64,000 bases of DNA. Source: Scalesia atractyloides (lineage: Eukaryota; Streptophyta; Magnoliopsida; Asterales; Asteraceae). The stretch lies in assembly GCA_947069175.1 (NCBI GenBank), contig CAMTDV010000027.1, positions 37,957,369-38,021,368 of the forward strand. Direction: 5' to 3'. The notes under the pieces are model-generated. The model saw only the letters and a program-made list of their open reading frames with translations. It had not been told where the DNA came from and did no database searches. Positions 33,520-44,815 of this stretch are shown here, piece by piece. Every line of letters starts with the position of its first letter. Within the stretch, counting starts at the first letter, position 1. Position numbers and translations under genes: made by a program.

Positions 33520-35221
33520 TGACATGGTGCGAGTGTGGTATAATGTTTTGTATATTTTAGCACTTTTTACTCGTTATAAAGCTTTAAATTTATATAACAC
33601 GATTCAATACAATACAATCACTCTCTACAACACGTTAGGGCAAGTGCATCCATCGTTGGTGTAGTATAGTGATGATAAGATATCGAGGTCGTACAACGAC
33701 ACAAGAGCTTTTAAAACCGCAATATCGTCGACGCCTAATCTAACCAAAAACTAGAAGACGATGTTACTAAGTTTTAAAATGTTAAAAGTGAAATATAAAT
33801 AAGATGTTAGTAAAAAAAATAAACAAGATAGAATCACTTGGTTCCGACTCCTCCTTTCTGTATTCTTTGATGATTTTCGTACCTTAGGCTTCGTAAAAGA
33901 TTATCTTAGTTATTGTCGCATGTCCCTCTTTTGGAGCCAATGCACCCTCAGCCATATTGGCCTGAATTAGTAGGGATACAGTTTCGCGAGGCTGGATTAT
34001 TGAAAGATAATTAAGTAAGTTATTAATGTGGCATGTCCCTTTTTTGGGGGCAACACTACCCTTGGTCATTTTGGTCTGAGTCAGTAGGGATACAGTCCCA
34101 CGAGGCCGGGTTAAAGTTTTAATAGTAGTTTATTTACAAAGGATTCAAGCCATTCTTACTTCCCCTGATTTGATGCTATCTACCTCAAGAGAAGTCCTAA
34201 GAAGCTTGAATCAAGTACTCGCAGAATCTATACACTTAACGAGGCAAGAACTTTACGCAAACCACCCTTCTAACCCCTTTTGAGGCAGTTAACGCGCTTT
34301 ATATAGATAGTAAAGACACAAATGAGTGAATCAACAAAACATGAAGAAATGGTAGAGTAAAGTTCACTTTCAATATAAAAAACTAGTTATTAAAGTCATT
34401 AATACAAACCCAAATAAAAAGTAGCCAAAACTTGGGAATCAAATGTATTACATAAGAGATTTGTCGTCACCAAGTGATGTCAGTGATTAGCCAAACATGG
34501 ACTTTGATTAACAAGAACTATTATGATTAATCTTGGATCTCGAGACTACTACACACACTCTAAAGATGGATAACGGAGGAATGTGGTGGATGATTGTGTC
34601 GGAGTGGTGGTGGATGGGTGGCAAGTGAGGGAGAAGTGTTTTGCCAAGGGATGGATTGGATGTGAGCCAAGCCCCTTTATTCATAGCTGAAATCAATCCC
34701 TTCATATGGTCCCGTGTCCTTCTTTCTCTATCTTCATTTAATGCCCAGTGTTAGATCGTACGCACACACGATCTCATGTGACACTAGGCACGACCCCGTG
34801 GTCAACTTTGTGGGGTCCATTGGGATATTCTGCATATCTGGGAGTTGGCCACACCCCTGTGTCCTTGGGACACGACCCCGTGTCTCCGGTCTGCTTTATT
34901 TTGTCTTTATCTGCATGGCCTTGAACATATTCTGTAGTGGGGCACGACCCCGTGGCTTGATGGCAGAGCCCGTGCTTGTCTTTTAGATTGTTGTTTTGGT
35001 CTTGGGGTGTAGCTTGGAGGGTAGGCATGGTGTGTCAAATCCTTTTTCTTGTATTTGTGTTGGGCTTTTCATTAATTTGTTCCTTTTGTACGTTTAAGCT
35101 CATTTAGTCCTGAAAATTAAAAGTATACAAAGAAACACACTTTTCCCAACATTAGTACATAAGAAGGGTTGATTTTATGTCTTGTTTGATATAATCTATA
35201 TGTTGCATTTTGTGCATATCA
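33520..35221 (-). repeat. 3' LTR of element W
   Basis: 1702 bp, matching the right LTR throughout, with small indels. It contains several CACGACCCCGTG-type near-palindromes (for example 34,790-34,800, 34,871-34,882, 34,942-34,953). Those make paired open frames appear on both strands around 34,714-35,028; they are not genes. Confidence 0.85.
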
Positions 35222-35240
35222 AATACTCCCACACTTGAAT
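35222..35240 (-). promoter_or_regulatory. Polypurine tract of element W
   Basis: Minus strand ATTCAAGTGTGGGAGTATT directly before the LTR start TGATATGCAC. Position and composition fit a gypsy PPT. Confidence 0.75.
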
Positions 35241-37050
35241 CTTTAGTTGTCCTCAAGCAAAACTCTTTAATATTGCTTACACACCCAAATATAAGAGGTA
35301 GAGAAGAAGGTTTGGGTCTTGCTTAGAGTGTCGGGTATCCAAGTTCTTTTTATATTGTTTTTATTTAATTTACAGTCCTATTGACATGATTTATTTAAAA
35401 CACTTCTTTAAGAAAAACGTTTTTAGGCATAAGCTTTATACAATTTCACACACCTCACAAGTGGTCACTCAACATTCGGCCAAAGATGTATAAGTGAGAA
35501 GCTCGGTTCCAGTGTGGAACTTACTCCTACCATAGGCTTGACAAGCAATCAAACCTCCTTTTTGACATAATCTTTGTAAATATCAAGAGTACTTTTAAAG
35601 AGTAGGTTTTGGCTAGGGGTAGGGAATTTTGTTTTGAAGGTGTAAGAATGTCGGTTTACTTTTGAAAAATTTATCTATTTGTGACTTTGATACAAGCAAT
35701 ACACTATATAAACTTTAAGCAAGATTTTTGGGACTTGCTTAATTATATCAAGCAACCAGGGATTTTTTTAGAGTAAATATACACAAGATAACTAAGTCAC
35801 TTTTTACATTTTTCAAAAGAGTCGATTTTTTTTATTAAAATTAGGGTGTAAAAGCAAAATGTATTTTTGTGGGTTTTGAAATGAAAGGTTTAGGCTCAAA
35901 GGTGTTAACTAGGGGATTTTTGGTTTTGGTTTTGGTGGGGAGATAAAAAGAAAAATAAGGTTTAAATGAAAGGGTTATAGTCTTAATGCCTCAATCATTT
36001 ACTTACTTGGATTAGTCGGTAAGGACTGATAATGCATTGTCTTAGCAAGTTCTAGATTCGTAAGAACCATTTGGGCTATCACACAAGAAACAAAAAATGA
36101 GCATTTAGTAAAGATATGGTATTTGTATGCTCGGTAAAGGCTCAAAACTCACTATTTGTCGGAAAAGGGTTAAAAAGTGTGAAAATGTATATACAATCAA
36201 ATTTTAAAATGATTGTCATGCCTTTTATTAAATTTTATTATATGGTTCTTTTTATCACGGTGCTATTAGTTGTAAATTCGTAAAATAAAATTTAGAACTT
36301 TGGTTTCCAACTTAAACCAAGAAAAGAAAAAGAAAACAAAGAAAAATTTTGAAAAAGATTTGGGGTGTTTAGCGGTTCCAAGTTGAGTTTTGTGTAAGGC
36401 TTTTTTAGCATAAAAGATTGAAGGTTTTTCTCCCATACTTAAATTACACATTATCCTCAATGTGTCCAAAAATATATTGAAAATGGTTAAATGTGTAATA
36501 GTGGGTTAAAAACAACATTTTTCAGAAATTAGGGAGTGGACACGGGGGCTTGTTAGGGAGGCACGACCCCGTGTCTAACTGCAAGTGTCTATGAAATTTA
36601 TGATGCTTACTGGTGAGCAGAACAGGCTCGTGCCTAATAGGCATGGCCCCATGTGAGAGGTCTAGTGGCTAACACTTGCAGTTGTTAGGAGACACGGGGG
36701 CATGCTTACCACACACGGCCTCGTTCTTTACTTACTGTTTTCTGTTTCAACGAAGTTTTGAGGCGGGGGACTTCTTGTTACGTGCATACGGCTCCCATTT
36801 TTCGTTATTTCACCTTTCCAAACCATTTCATAAGTTTAAATACCAAATTTCTAATTTCATTCCATTAAAATTCCTCCAACGACCGATTACAAACTAAGAG
36901 AATGAAAATTACAAACTAGAGTTAGATCCTAAAAAATATAAAAGATTTAAACCACAATAGCTCTTCCTAGATAGCACAATGAAATATCAACAAAAACCCA
37001 AACTAATTTCCAGATGATACGGGCTTAGAGCTATGTCTAGTCATGCTCCT
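35241..37050. other. Non-coding 3' part of element W
   Basis: No coding pattern was recognised. The first part includes TTAGTTGTCCTCAAGCAAAA, wording I recall from the 3' untranslated region of Tat/Athila elements. CACG-N-CGTG motifs recur around 36,540-36,725. Confidence 0.5.
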
Positions 37051-37480
37051 CTACATGTCATTGAGCATTTCTTCAATCTCCCTTGGGATAAAGATGAAGG
37101 GCTCATCATCGGTATTTCCTTGCGGAGGAGGGGCGGCGACCACCAGAACCTCTTGGAAGGTGTCAATGGGAGGTTCCATTAGGACTTCGTCCCACCCGGT
37201 TAGGTTTATGACTTCTTGGGCTAGGTTCCAATCTTCTTGAGGGAAAATCGGATCCCTTGGGGGAACTACTAGGATATTCAACCTTTGGTGCAAAAGGTCG
37301 GTTTCCCGGAAGCTATTCTCGAGGGCCAATGTGAGGTCATCTCATCAATCGATTCCCGTAATGCTCAAACATAGCAAACAAGAGTCGCTTCGAGTGAAAG
37401 TCTCCTTCCTCTCCTATTGTTGCGGGAGTTGGTTGATGAAGTTCCACTTTGTTGGCTTGACATACTAAGTAAAATAAGAC
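37051..37480 (-). pseudogene. Coding-like region 2 of element W, unknown family
   Basis: The open frame 37,329-37,051 contains ALENSFRETDLLHQRLNILV, PIFPQEDWNLAQEVINLTGW and FIFIPREIEEMLNDM before a stop. In another phase just upstream the strand reads CQANKVELHQPTPATIGEEG and LLFAMFEHYGNRLM, so one frameshift may have split a longer frame. A TTACTTAG acceptor-like string precedes it at about 37,470. The protein is acidic and I do not recognise a domain. Confidence 0.45.
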
Positions 37481-38255
37481 AACCCATTAAAGTTTGAACA
37501 TGTAGAGAGGTCACACGGCCCTTGCTTCTTCAACTGATGCGATTTTCAATCCATGAGCTCCTATTTTAAGCTAAACTCTTTTAGTTTTTGACATTTCTAA
37601 ATGTAAATAACTTAAAAAAGTGCTGTAAAATTTTAGTTTTGCAAGCATTTGGGTTGAAAATTATGTATTTACTCCATTAATTGAAGCTTGAAGCTTCAAG
37701 TTTTAATGGAGTTTTGTTGGAGTTAAAGAAGAAGACCATGACCCAAAGTGGCAAAGACAAGAAGGTTTAAGGAAACCTTTTTAAGAACACACCTTTTTGG
37801 GTATGTGTGAAACATCTGTGAGAATCCTTGTCTTTGGGGCGATTCCAAACATTATGCCCATTGCTGACTTTATAGAAAGTGACAGTACATAAGCACGACC
37901 CAGTGTCTAGGAGGCACAACATCGTGCCTACTGCAATGAGTTAGAAATGTTATCTGTTAGTGAGCACGGGCCATGCGTAAGGAGGCACGGCCTCGTATTT
38001 GACTGGAACGGTAAGCACGACCCGTGTCTAGTCTAACATGCCTCATGGGACGGAGGGTAGAAGTAGAATGGCCTCGTGTCTAGGAAGCACGACTACGTGT
38101 TCATCCAGTATTATGAAGTTTGTCTGGATTTTAAGGAACCTTATTTTATTAGTTTATATCCGGAGGTTCCTTACTAGTTGAGAAAACACTGAAGTGCTGG
38201 GTTAGGTTCTTGTGAGAAATGCGAAAACGCAAGAGGTTGTTGGAAAGGAAGAAAC
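37481..38255. other. Non-coding spacer in element W
   Basis: No reading frame of note. It has several CACG-N-CGTG motifs (about 37,890-38,100). Confidence 0.4.
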
Positions 38256-38837
38256 CTAAACTATAATTAGGTGGGTGGAACCAACCTTTATCTGCCCTTT
38301 CCATGCTCTTGTTAAAGAGGTGTGAGTCGACTCACTCTTGTCTGTAGGGTCGTCGGTGTGAGATTCACGAGCCAGCAAGATGTCCTTCACTGGAATAGTC
38401 GATATAGGGACGACTATCGCCTTCGTCTTCACAAGTGGTTGAGCCACACGTGATGGCCTCAGTATTGTCCTCTCTTGAATGTGGTTCCATTGAATCGTTT
38501 TTCGATTCTTCTCCACCTTGATAATCCTTTAATGAATTTCTTGCATTCATCATGGATTTTAATTCTTTGAGTTTTCAGAGAATTCTCTTTTATATCTGAC
38601 ATAACACATCCGGAGTTATGTCTTCTATGAAGAGGGTCGATAACATTCAGGCAGATAGTAGTTATTATTTTTACTCCCGCCCATCTTAAGGTGATTGTCA
38701 AAGGAAAACGAGGGGTCTATTAGGTAGTGGGGATTAAAATATAGGATGGGACATTCTAAATCTTGATGGAATCCACCATATAATTGGCACCATTCACCAT
38801 AAGAGTGGCGAGGGTAAAAATAATCAATATCATCCAT
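38256..38837 (-). pseudogene. Coding-like region 1 of element W, gag position
   Basis: Starting at a plausible ATG (38,837, about 300 bp from the primer site) the strand reads MDDIDYFYPRHSYGEW and LYGGFHQDLECPILYF. It then shifts frame several times down to 38,256 (for example VVPISTIPVKDILLARESHT). The position right behind the leader is that of gag, but no capsid or zinc-knuckle signature is visible. Overlapping frames show at least two frameshifts. Confidence 0.45.
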
Positions 38838-39132
38838 ATTTTTCGGATGAAGTTTTAATCGTCGGGATCAAACGATTCTATTTTCTAGATACTAGAGAGG
38901 CACGACACCATGTGGGTGTCACACAGCCCCGTGCTGTAGATTTTGCCTGACAGAAAACATAGTTTTATGCTACTAGAGTGAGGCACGACCCCGTGTTTGA
39001 TCAGGCACGGTCCGTGCTAAACCTACAGAAAGCAAAGAAAATGTAGAAAAAAGAAGAAAAACCTAAAAAGAAAAAATAAACAAGATTAAAAATGATTAGG
39101 TCGCCGATTCTAAACTTTCTTAAAATCCTTGT

Positions 39133-39157
39133 GTACATGGTAACGACGCCAAAAACT
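39133..39157 (-). promoter_or_regulatory. Primer-binding site/leader start of element W
   Basis: On the minus strand TTTTTGGCGTCGTTACC follows the LTR end by about two bases. It is one or two substitutions from the TTTTTGGCGCCGTTGCCGGG string that marks Asp-tRNA-primed Tat/Athila elements. Confidence 0.75.
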
Positions 39158-40830
39158 TGACGTGGTGCGAGTGTGGTATATTTTTTTGTATATTTTAGCA
39201 CTCTTTACTCGTTATCAAGCTTTAAATTTATAGAACACGATACAATCACTCTCTACAACACGTTAGGGCAAGCGCTCCATCATTGGCATAGTATAATGAT
39301 GGTAACATACCGATATCGTCCAAGGACACAAGAGCTTATAGTACTGGAATATCGTCGACGTCTAATCTAATAAATACTTGGAAGAAAGATGTTAGTAAGT
39401 TTTAAAAAGTTAAAAGTGAAATAAAAATAAGATGTTAGTAAAAAAACAATAAACAAGATAGAATCACTTGGTTCCGACTCCTCCTTTATGTATCCTTTGA
39501 TGATTTAAGTACTTTTGGCTTTGTAAGAAATTATCTTAGTTATTGTGGCATGTCCCTCTTTTGGAGGCAATGCTACCGTCAACCATATTGGTATGAGTCA
39601 GCAGGGATACAGTCCTGCAAGGCTGGATTATTGAAAGATACTTAAGTAAGTTATTAATGCAAAATGTGGCATGTCCCTCTTTTGGAGGCAATGCCACCCT
39701 TGGTCATTTTGGTCTCAGTCAGTAGGGATACAGTCCCGCAAGGCAGGGTTAAAGTTTTAATAGTAGTTTATTTATAAGGGATTCAAGCCATACTTACTTC
39801 CCTCGATTTAATGCTATCTGTCTTAAGAGAAGTCCTAATAAGTTTGAATCAAGTACTCGCAGGATCTATACACTAAACTAGGCAAGAACTTTATCAAAAC
39901 CACCCTTCTAACCCCTTTAAGGAAGTTAACACGCTTTATATAGTCCGTAAAAACACGAATGAGTGAATCAACAAAACATGAGGAAATGATATAGTAAGGT
40001 TCACTTTCAATATAAAAAACTAGTTATTAAAGTCATTAATACAAACCCAAATAAAAAGTAGCCAAAGCTTGAAAATCAAAAGTAATACATAAGAGATTCG
40101 TCTTCACCAAGTGATGTAAGAGATTAGCCAAACATGGGCTTTGATTGTCAAGAATCTTACGATCAATCTTGGATTCTGAGACTACTACACACACTCTAAA
40201 GGTGGATAATGGAGGAATGTGGTGGATGATGGTGTTAGAGGAGTGGTGGAATGGTGGAAAGTGAGAGAGAAATGGTTTGCCAAGGGATGGGTTGGAAGTG
40301 AGACAAGCCCTCTATTTATTGCTGATGTCAGTCCCTTCACATGGCCGTGTCCTTTTTCTGTCTTCATTTAATGCCCTATGTCAGATCGTATGCACACACG
40401 CTCCCATGTGACACACTAGGCACAGCCTGGTGGTCAACTTTGTGGGGTCCATTGGGAAATTCTACATAGCTGGGACTTGACCACAACCCCGTGTCCTTGG
40501 GACACGACTCCGTGTCTCCGGTCTGCTTTATTTTGTATTTATCTACATGGCCTTGAACACATTATATAGTGGGGCACGACCATGTGCTTGTCTTCTGGAT
40601 TGTTGTTTTTGTCTTGGAGTGTAGCTTGGAGGGTAGGCGTGGTGTGTCAAATCCTCTTTCTTGTATTTGTGTTGTTTTGGCCGTTAATTTGTTCCTTTTC
40701 TACATTTAAGCTCATTTAGTCCCAAAAATTAAAAGTCTACAAAGAAACTTACTTTTCTAACATTAGTACATAAAAGGGTTGATTTTAAGCCTTATTTATA
40801 TAATTTATATGTTGCATTTTGTGCATATCA
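39158..40830 (-). repeat. 5' LTR of element W
   Basis: 1673 bp. It matches the left LTR with scattered substitutions and short deletions. Confidence 0.85.
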
Positions 40831-41196
40831 GTGATACATGCTTAACTTACCTATTACTTGCACTTGTATTATTTCCTTACTTGTGTCTACCTCTCTGTAA
40901 CACCCTGTAAAATCGTGTCCAATAGTATAGTGACACGTGTTATATTTTAAATAAAGTCTATTATAGACTAATAAGGACTAAAGGCGTCAACATGCTCAAT
41001 TTGAGCCTCTTAGTGACAGTGTAACATTTGTCGAAAACGGGTTTTACCAAACCCGCTCCGTTTGTAATCGAATGTTCAGTTATAAATGTTCGTTGCCTAT
41101 TTATGCTTATTTTAATTTAATGATACATAATTAATAAACAAACTAACCCATAAAAGTTATATTGATAAAAAGTATAAATAAAACAATTAAAAATAA

Positions 41197-41283
41197 AGTG
41201 GGGCTGCCGGGACTCGAACCCGGGTCAGCCGGGTTGTAACTCCAAAGATTTAACACTCACACGCATAACCACTCCGCCACTTG
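41197..41283 (-). repeat. Antisense tRNA-like module of X-middle
   Basis: On the minus strand the ends AAGTGG / CCACTT can pair like an acceptor stem. TGGCGGAGTGGTTA fits an A box. CCGGGTTCGAGTCCCGG makes a perfect T arm (5-bp stem CCGGG/CCCGG, 7-base loop TTCGAGT). The anticodon region does not fold cleanly, so I do not call a functional tRNA. It is closest in appearance to Ser/Leu-type tRNAs. Confidence 0.7.
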
Positions 41284-42124
41284 TTTGTTTTCTATCAACT
41301 CTAGGAAACAAATAAGTCTTATATACAAACCTAGATGAACCGGTTGCGCCAACTGAAAACTAAAATCGGCTATTCAACCGTCTAAACGTTTGAATAATCG
41401 CGAATTCAGTTTTATAACCGATGCACCGACAATTCTAATCAATTCAGACTTGAATTGACTTCAATTCTGATGATGATGGGTTTTATAACCGAAAATATCT
41501 CATAACCTGAATTACTGCAATCAAAGATCTTCTCACGACTCAGAAACGTTCCACAAACCTCCAATTACATTTCCGCACACTTTACAGTCCACCGGAGAAG
41601 TTTATTTTACTCGCCGGAAATTTCTGCAAGTTCGCCGGAAAACCGTATTCTTCCTCAAAACGGTAAGTCCTTCAATACCGTCGTAGTCTAACAATTGTTA
41701 AGCTATTTCTAACTCAAACCTTTCACTTGAAATCGAATTCAGACGCTACTATCGGATAATACTAGTTCGCCGGAAAAGTTCTGGAAATCTTTATTTTCAT
41801 CTGTGAATAGGTAAGGACATTCAAACACTCTGTTAACGTTTGTTTATCACTTCAATTCCACGATTAGCTAATCAAAAAGGTTAATTGTCTTGTTCAGTCG
41901 AAGTGCACAGAAACAGAGACCGACACCTTGCCGGAATTCTGAAATAAACCGTTCATCGGTATGTTTACTTCTAATTATCGTTTCTGCCATTTCATATTAG
42001 ATTGTACAATGTTTATCAATCGAAGTAAACAAGATATAACGGTGTAATCTACTGCCTGTAAAATCTAACGAAGAAGATGAACTGCGCTAACAAAATAAGA
42101 ATAATTAAAATTGGTATTTTGAAC

Positions 42125-42183
42125 GGGTTAGACACACAGTCCAGCGGTGGACTGTGTGCGAACAAAAACACGCATACGTCCCG
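42125..42183 (+). repeat. Sense tRNA-like module of X-middle, interrupted at its B box
   Basis: Hairpin CACACAGTCC-AGCGGT-GGACTGTGTG at 42,133-42,158. The module breaks at TCCCG (42,179-42,183) where the inner X begins, and resumes with TCCCGAGTTCGATCCC at 44,816. Confidence 0.8.
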
Positions 42184-42365
42184 TGTAACATCCGTAAAAA
42201 ACCGGATTTACCAAACCCGCTCCGTTTATTAACCGAACAATCAGTTAAAAATTTCTTTGCGTATTTAATGCCCAAATTATTTTTAAACGATACATAATTA
42301 ATAAGTATATTGGAATATATAATTTATATTTGAAAAAGTATTAAAAATAGTGGTTAAAAATAAAA

Positions 42366-42450
42366 GGCTTCTGTCGGGTTTCGAACCCGGGTCAGCCAGC
42401 GATTTCAGCAAAGCATTAACACTCAACCATCCAACCACTGCGCCACTTGT
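42366..42450 (-). repeat. Antisense tRNA-like module of X-inner
   Basis: On the minus strand AAGTGGCGCAGTGGTTGG (A-box-like) and ACCCGGGTTCGAAACCCGA (B box with T-arm pairing). It lies at the same offset as in X-middle, about 185 bp from the LTR start. Confidence 0.7.
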
Positions 42451-42704
42451 GTTTCTTGTTAATTAATGGAAACAATTAATACATATTATAATTCTCGAAT
42501 TCAAAACGACGCGCCCAATCGCAGTCGTCGGAAATCCCGACGATTTCGCCGAGATTGGATGGTTTCTTCAGTTTTAACCGAAGCCTTAACTACTACATCG
42601 GTTATAACCGACGTCTGAACCCACGACACAAGTTATAACCGCCTGAAAATCTTTAACCGACGAATCAAGACGGAAATCGGACTAAATTCGTCAATGTTCT
42701 GCCC

Positions 42705-42712
42705 TATAAATA
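42705..42712 (+). promoter_or_regulatory. TATA box of the X LTR
   Basis: TATAAATA preceded by a GC-containing CTGCCC stretch, about 520 bp into the LTR. It fits a Pol II LTR promoter. If it is used, the sense modules would lie in the transcribed R/U5 part. Confidence 0.55.
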
Positions 42713-43148
42713 CCCCCTCAAACCTCTGCTAGCTTTTTCGCTCACAATCACACTTTTTTCCCGACATAATTTCCCTCGCCTGAGAACTTCTGCAACTCGC
42801 CGGAAAACCGAGCCTTTCACCTCTGAGCCTTACTGAACACCTAGAACTCATACCGAAGCCACCCACACTCATCTCAAGCTCCCTGAAGACCCTCTGCCGC
42901 TGGACACACGTCGCCGGAATAATCTGCTGTCGTCGGAGTTTCTCCGGCGAAACAGAGGAGTCCAGATTCGGTATACCTTACACTTAATCTCTTATTCTTT
43001 TTATTAATCTCACATACAATTAATCGCAAGACACTAACGAACTTGATTAAATCTTCGAACCAGTCGGGCTTCCGTTTCTGGTTAAGTCTGACGAAGAAGA
43101 CGAAGATTCGTATTGTATATGTTTAATTAAAATCAAGATATATCTCGG

Positions 43149-43225
43149 GTTAGACACACAGTCCAGCGGTGGACTGTGTGCAAATAAAACACGCTTACGT
43201 CTCGAGTTCGATTCTTGTCCCACGC
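43149..43225 (+). repeat. Sense tRNA-like module 1 of X-inner
   Basis: Perfect 10-bp hairpin CACACAGTCC/GGACTGTGTG with loop AGCGGT (43,155-43,180), then B-box-like CGAGTTCGATTCTTG (43,203-43,217). Confidence 0.75.
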
Positions 43226-43319
43226 ACACTCGCCTTAATAAAAATGTTCCTTTTTTTTAACCGAACCGGAGTCACCGCTTATAGATGTTAAGTTTAATAA
43301 AAACTGGAATAATAACCAA

Positions 43320-43400
43320 GATAGACACACAGTCCAGTGGTGGACTGTGTGAACGTTTAATCACATGTCACGAGTTCGAGTCCGGACTACCGCACCGGTT
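43320..43400 (+). repeat. Sense tRNA-like module 2 of X-inner
   Basis: The same 10-bp hairpin with loop AGTGGT (43,326-43,351) and B-box-like ACGAGTTCGAGTCCGG (about 43,370-43,385). An ACCGGTTCG tail follows. Confidence 0.75.
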
Positions 43401-43487
43401 CGGGCAATTATCAAACTTTTTATATAAAACAGACATGAAATTATTTAGTTTGTATACAAGTATAATAAAAATCAGAGTATTTACCAA

Positions 43488-43570
43488 GTTAGACACACAG
43501 TCCAGCGGTGGACTGTGTGTTAACCTAAACCACAGGTCCCGGGTTCGAGACCTGTGGAGAACACCGGTTC
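43488..43570 (+). repeat. Sense tRNA-like module 3 of X-inner, two perfect hairpins
   Basis: Hairpin 1: CACACAGTCC-AGCGGT-GGACTGTGTG (43,494-43,519). Hairpin 2: 9-bp stem CCACAGGTC/GACCTGTGG around CCGGGTTCGA (43,530-43,557), so the B-box core sits in the loop like a T arm. Confidence 0.82.
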
Positions 43571-43658
43571 GATGCATTAAAATCGTTTTTAAAAATAAAT
43601 GATTTTCGGTTTAATTCAATTAGTATATAAATATAATAAAAAACAGAAATATTTCAGG

Positions 43659-43738
43659 TTAGACACGTAGCTCAGTTGGTAGAGCTGCGTGCACGCGAAC
43701 GGGAGGTCTCGGGTTCGAGCCTCACCCGGCGCACACAA
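43659..43738 (+). repeat. Sense tRNA-like module 4 of X-inner, Lys-like A and B boxes
   Basis: CACGTAGCTC-AGTTGGTA-GAGCTGCGTG (43,664-43,691; 9 of 10 pairs). The D-arm string TAGCTCAGTTGGTAGAGC is the one found in plant tRNA-Lys. It is followed by CTCGGGTTCGAGCCTCACCC. The anticodon arm is not tRNA-like (GCGTGCACGCG), so it is a module and not a tRNA gene. Confidence 0.78.
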
Positions 43739-44815
43739 TTACACAGTCTGACCGGTCAACAAGTCAACGGTCAACGGTCAATGGTCGCGAAAAGTCAACA
43801 TTTTTTATTATTTTTATTTAATTATTTTATATTAAAAATCAATTAAAAATACTTAAACATAACCTTTTTAAGGTTAGAAAATAGCCTTAAACTCACAAAA
43901 ATATATCCAATCATCCTACTAAAATTGATTAATAAAATCCGCTTATTTACCAAACCATTATGTTATTATCTAGGTTAGTTTCACTCGTGGTTAAAACCAA
44001 CTTCGTGCGCATTCAACATCATCAACCGAACGCACCCAATGTGAGTGAATCTTACAACTCCCCTTTTTAATTACACGTTTTGGGGTGTGTCATGTGTCAC
44101 AAAAAATTTAACTCGTTTATTTAAACTTGTGCTATACCATATTGTGATCTAAACTTAGATTGTATATATTGTTTGTAGTTATGTATTTCATATTGTCAAG
44201 TTATATGCAATTCATTCATTAGGCCCATCAGTTCCTCGTGGGAGACGAGTTGAGCAACGCGTGCCTCAAAACAAATCCATTATTGTTCGTGTGTGTATTA
44301 TTTAGTTTATATTGTTTGTAGTTATGTACTTCATATTGTCAAGTATATGCAAATCATTCATTAGGCCCATCAGTTCCTCGTGGGAGACGAGTTGAGCAAC
44401 GCGTGCCTCAAAACGATCCATTATTGTTCATGTGTGCATTATTTAATATTAAATGATTGGTGAATAAGTTTACATCTATTTTTACTCATGTGTGGTTGTG
44501 CACTTTATTTTATAATCAATTAAATAAACTTGTTCAAATGTTTTTCATAGGATTCACTCGCCAACTTTTTGTTGATCAAAAAACCATTTTTACACATGAT
44601 ACAGGTGAACAGGATGAAGCAAGGAAAACATAGGAAATGCCTTAGAAGAAAACAATGAAGCCTAGAATGATGTTTAGGACATGATGTAATTATGATTGTA
44701 TATTTCCCATTAAAATGTATTAATGAATATGAAACGTTATAATAAATGTCATGAGCTTTGATGATAACCCAATCATGCCTCGATCACCTTTTCTGCTGCG
44801 GGTCGGGGTGTGACA

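Larger units (their letters stand above)
33520..40830 (-). mobile_element. Non-autonomous Tat/Athila-like LTR element W with TSD GTGAT
   Basis: Both LTRs (33,520-35,221 and 39,158-40,830) begin TGAC(A/G)TGGTGCGAG and end TTGTGCATATCA. They are flanked by a perfect GTGAT duplication (33,515-33,519 and 40,831-40,835). Beside the right LTR the minus strand reads AGTTTTTGGCGTCGTTACC, the Asp-type leader/primer site of Tat/Athila elements. Beside the left LTR lies a PPT. The 3.9-kb interior has two short coding-like zones but nothing like protease, RT or integrase. The element would depend on an autonomous partner. It landed 80 bp behind the PBS of Z. Confidence 0.88.
42184..44815 (+). mobile_element. 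Solo LTR of family X, younger copy (X-inner)
   Basis: 2632 bp, starting TGTAACATCCGTAAAA and ending GCGGGTCGGGGTGTGACA, with perfect duplication TCCCG (42,179-42,183 and 44,816-44,820). It is co-linear with X-middle. It contains an antisense tRNA-like module near the start, a TATA box, a CGCCGGAA-rich segment, four sense modules at about 170-bp spacing, two near-identical 120-bp blocks around GGCCCATCAGTTCCTCGTGG (44,221 and 44,363), and the AATGTGAGTGAATCTTACAA block. No long reading frame. Confidence 0.92.

Noticed and set aside
34714..35028. Paired open frames on opposite strands
   Set aside because: They lie in the W LTR and arise from near-palindromic CACGACCCCGTG motifs. The partner LTR does not keep them open.
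43285..43602. 105-codon plus-strand frame
   Set aside because: It is translated from tRNA-like modules and spacers; the two modules give repeated TQSSGGLC-type peptides. No conservation as protein is expected.
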